From NCBI RefSeq assembly GCF_000142905.1, contig NW_013657666.1, forward strand, positions 4,862 to 28,975: 24,114 nt of DNA, given 5' to 3'. Shown in pieces: positions 23,318 through 24,114 of the stretch. Origin of the DNA: Thecamonas trahens ATCC 50062 (taxonomy: Eukaryota; Apusozoa; Apusomonadida; Apusomonadidae). Numbering within the stretch: position 1 is the first letter of the stretch; each line of letters starts with the position of its first letter. Both the position numbers and the translations under genes were made by a program. The notes under the pieces are model-generated. The model was not told the origin of the DNA. It did no database searches and saw nothing but the letters and a program-made list of their open reading frames with translations.

Positions 23318-23900
23318 ATGGACTCTTCATCAGATTATGAGCTGTACTACCAGCAGGAGGTATGTAGAAGGTGGTGGTGGTGGTGGTGTGTGTGGTGGTG
23401 GTGGTGGTGGTGGTGGTGGTGGTGTGGTGGTGGGTCATTTTTGGGGTGTTCCCGGAGGTGGGTATGAGCATGGCTAGGGGCTTACACAAGTGGTGGTGCG
23501 GTGCGAGGAGGGGCAGATGAGACAGAGGTCTTCAGGAATTATGTCTGGGTATGGTGGTGGTGCCGCCCAGTACATGGGTATGCGCCCGCCACTGTCGCCC
23601 ATGAGGAGCCAAGCTCAAGCACAAGCTCAAGCACAGGCTCAAGCCCAGGCGGCCCAGGCACTGGGCTCGTCGAGAATGGCGTACACGTCGGATATGATGG
23701 CCCAGGCTCAGGCCCAGGCCCAGGCCCAAGCTCAGGCCATGTACATTATGGGTGACTTTCCGGCGCTGGATGCTGCCACGTCGGGCGCGGGCGGCGCAAC
23801 GGGGGCAGGGTCCGGAACAAGCAGCGGAGCTGGCGCAACAGGCGCGTACGGGCAGTCGGGCCTCACGGCGGCCCAGGCAGTGCAGCAGGCTCAAGCTCAA

Positions 23901-23936
<36 letters not shown>

Positions 23937-24114
23937 CGTGCCCATGCCGAGTTCAACATGCACTCGGAGGACTTTCCGGCGCTCGGCGGCGCCGGCGGCG
24001 ACGGGTCGAGCGCGCCGCAGCGGTTCTCGGCAGCGCAGATGGCACAAGCCCATGCGCACGCGCAGGCTCAGGCTGCTGCGCAGGCGCAGGCCGCCGCCGC
24101 ACACATGTCTGATA
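23318..24114 (+). CDS. CNOT2: CCR4-NOT subunit 2 (CNOT2/NOT2)-like, 5' part, cut by the window end
   Basis: The visible coding sequence is join(23318..23359, 23526..>24114), about 210 residues. Exon 1 encodes MDSSSDYELYYQQE. Exon 2 begins RSSGIMSGYGGGAAQYMGM. The acceptor after ACAG at 23525 is chosen because it keeps phase 0; the CAG at 23535 would put the reading out of frame. Gln-Ala repeats dominate, encoded by CAGGCT/CAAGCT units. Two conserved short motifs stand out: GDFPALDA, and FNMHSEDFPALGG near 23955-23987, the N-terminal signature of NOT2 proteins. NOT2 is a scaffold of the CCR4-NOT deadenylase. Its diagnostic C-terminal NOT-box would lie beyond the window, so the call rests on the DFPAL motifs. 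Confidence 0.65.
23360..23525 (+). other. Intron of the CNOT2-like gene with a TGG repeat
   Basis: This is a 166-bp GT-AG intron, donor GTATGT, acceptor GAGACAG. It contains a GGT/TGG trinucleotide run at about 23371-23432 and is G/T-rich on the sense strand, unlike the C-rich introns upstream. Confidence 0.7.
23612..23940 (+). repeat. Gln-Ala coding hexanucleotide repeats in CNOT2-like exon 2
   Basis: Three blocks of CA(A/G)GC(T/C) units (about 23613-23660, 23700-23739 and 23888-23938) encode Gln-Ala dipeptide runs. Mixed synonymous codons in the first two blocks argue for an old or selected peptide repeat; the last block is purer CAGGCT and looks like recent slippage. Confidence 0.8.

Noticed and set aside
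1-24114. tRNA, rRNA, CRISPR arrays, transposons
   Set aside because: Scanning by eye found no tRNA-like B-box fold, rRNA segment, spaced direct repeats or transposase motif.

Overview
This is a GC-rich, gene-dense stretch of nuclear DNA from a eukaryote. It has GT-AG introns, a standard genetic code and only eukaryotic protein families: an SLC35B4-type sugar transporter, RWD-RBR ubiquitin ligase, RMT2, ALKBH6, ArfGAP2/3 and CCR4-NOT subunit 2. Short gaps, a coding-strand C/G third-position bias and this family mix suggest a small free-living protist. An apusomonad such as Thecamonas trahens fits, but that is inference from style and was not checked by a search.

Layout: (1) 85-1211 (+) two-exon SLC35B4-like transporter; (2) 1289-1600 (-) small unknown protein; (3) 1702-3228 (+) nuclear-type leucine-rich repeat protein with two reading-frame breaks; (4) 3319-5826 (-) large coiled-coil protein with an RRM-like end; (5) 6163-6806 (+) small two-exon unknown whose stop codon lies in a 45-bp tandem repeat; (6/7) 6969-12715 (-) two overlapping reading frames, a triple-PH protein and a collagen-like protein, that are most likely one broken gene; (8) 12875-14692 (-) secreted CocE/S15-type hydrolase; (9) 15220-16867 (+) RWD-RBR E3 ligase with two frame breaks; (10) 16996-18321 (+) second SLC35/TPT transporter; (11) 18349-19443 (-) ankyrin + RMT2 arginine methyltransferase; (12) 19835-19981 (+) a 48-codon mini-ORF whose stop overlaps the ATG of the ALKBH6-like gene 19981-20826; (13) 20884-22964 (-) two-exon ArfGAP2/3; (14) 23318 to the window end (+) 5' part of a CNOT2-like gene.

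The genes are ordinary housekeeping genes (Golgi sugar transport, COPI traffic, ubiquitination, mRNA deadenylation, methylation and demethylation) with no operon-like theme. Convergent 3' ends are only about 27-90 bp apart, and regulatory material sits in a few divergent gaps.

The most interesting signals are organisational. Five frame breaks, all in the same direction (one base short) and all in homopolymers, split three otherwise intact genes. A CA-rich leader ending in CACC(C)ACTC recurs just before several start codons, and a related CACACCCG leader precedes two more. Two X-box-like inverted repeats lie in a divergent promoter. A short element recurs three times at exactly 48-bp spacing. 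A TGATG stop/start overlap precedes ALKBH6. No tRNA, rRNA, CRISPR or transposon was seen.
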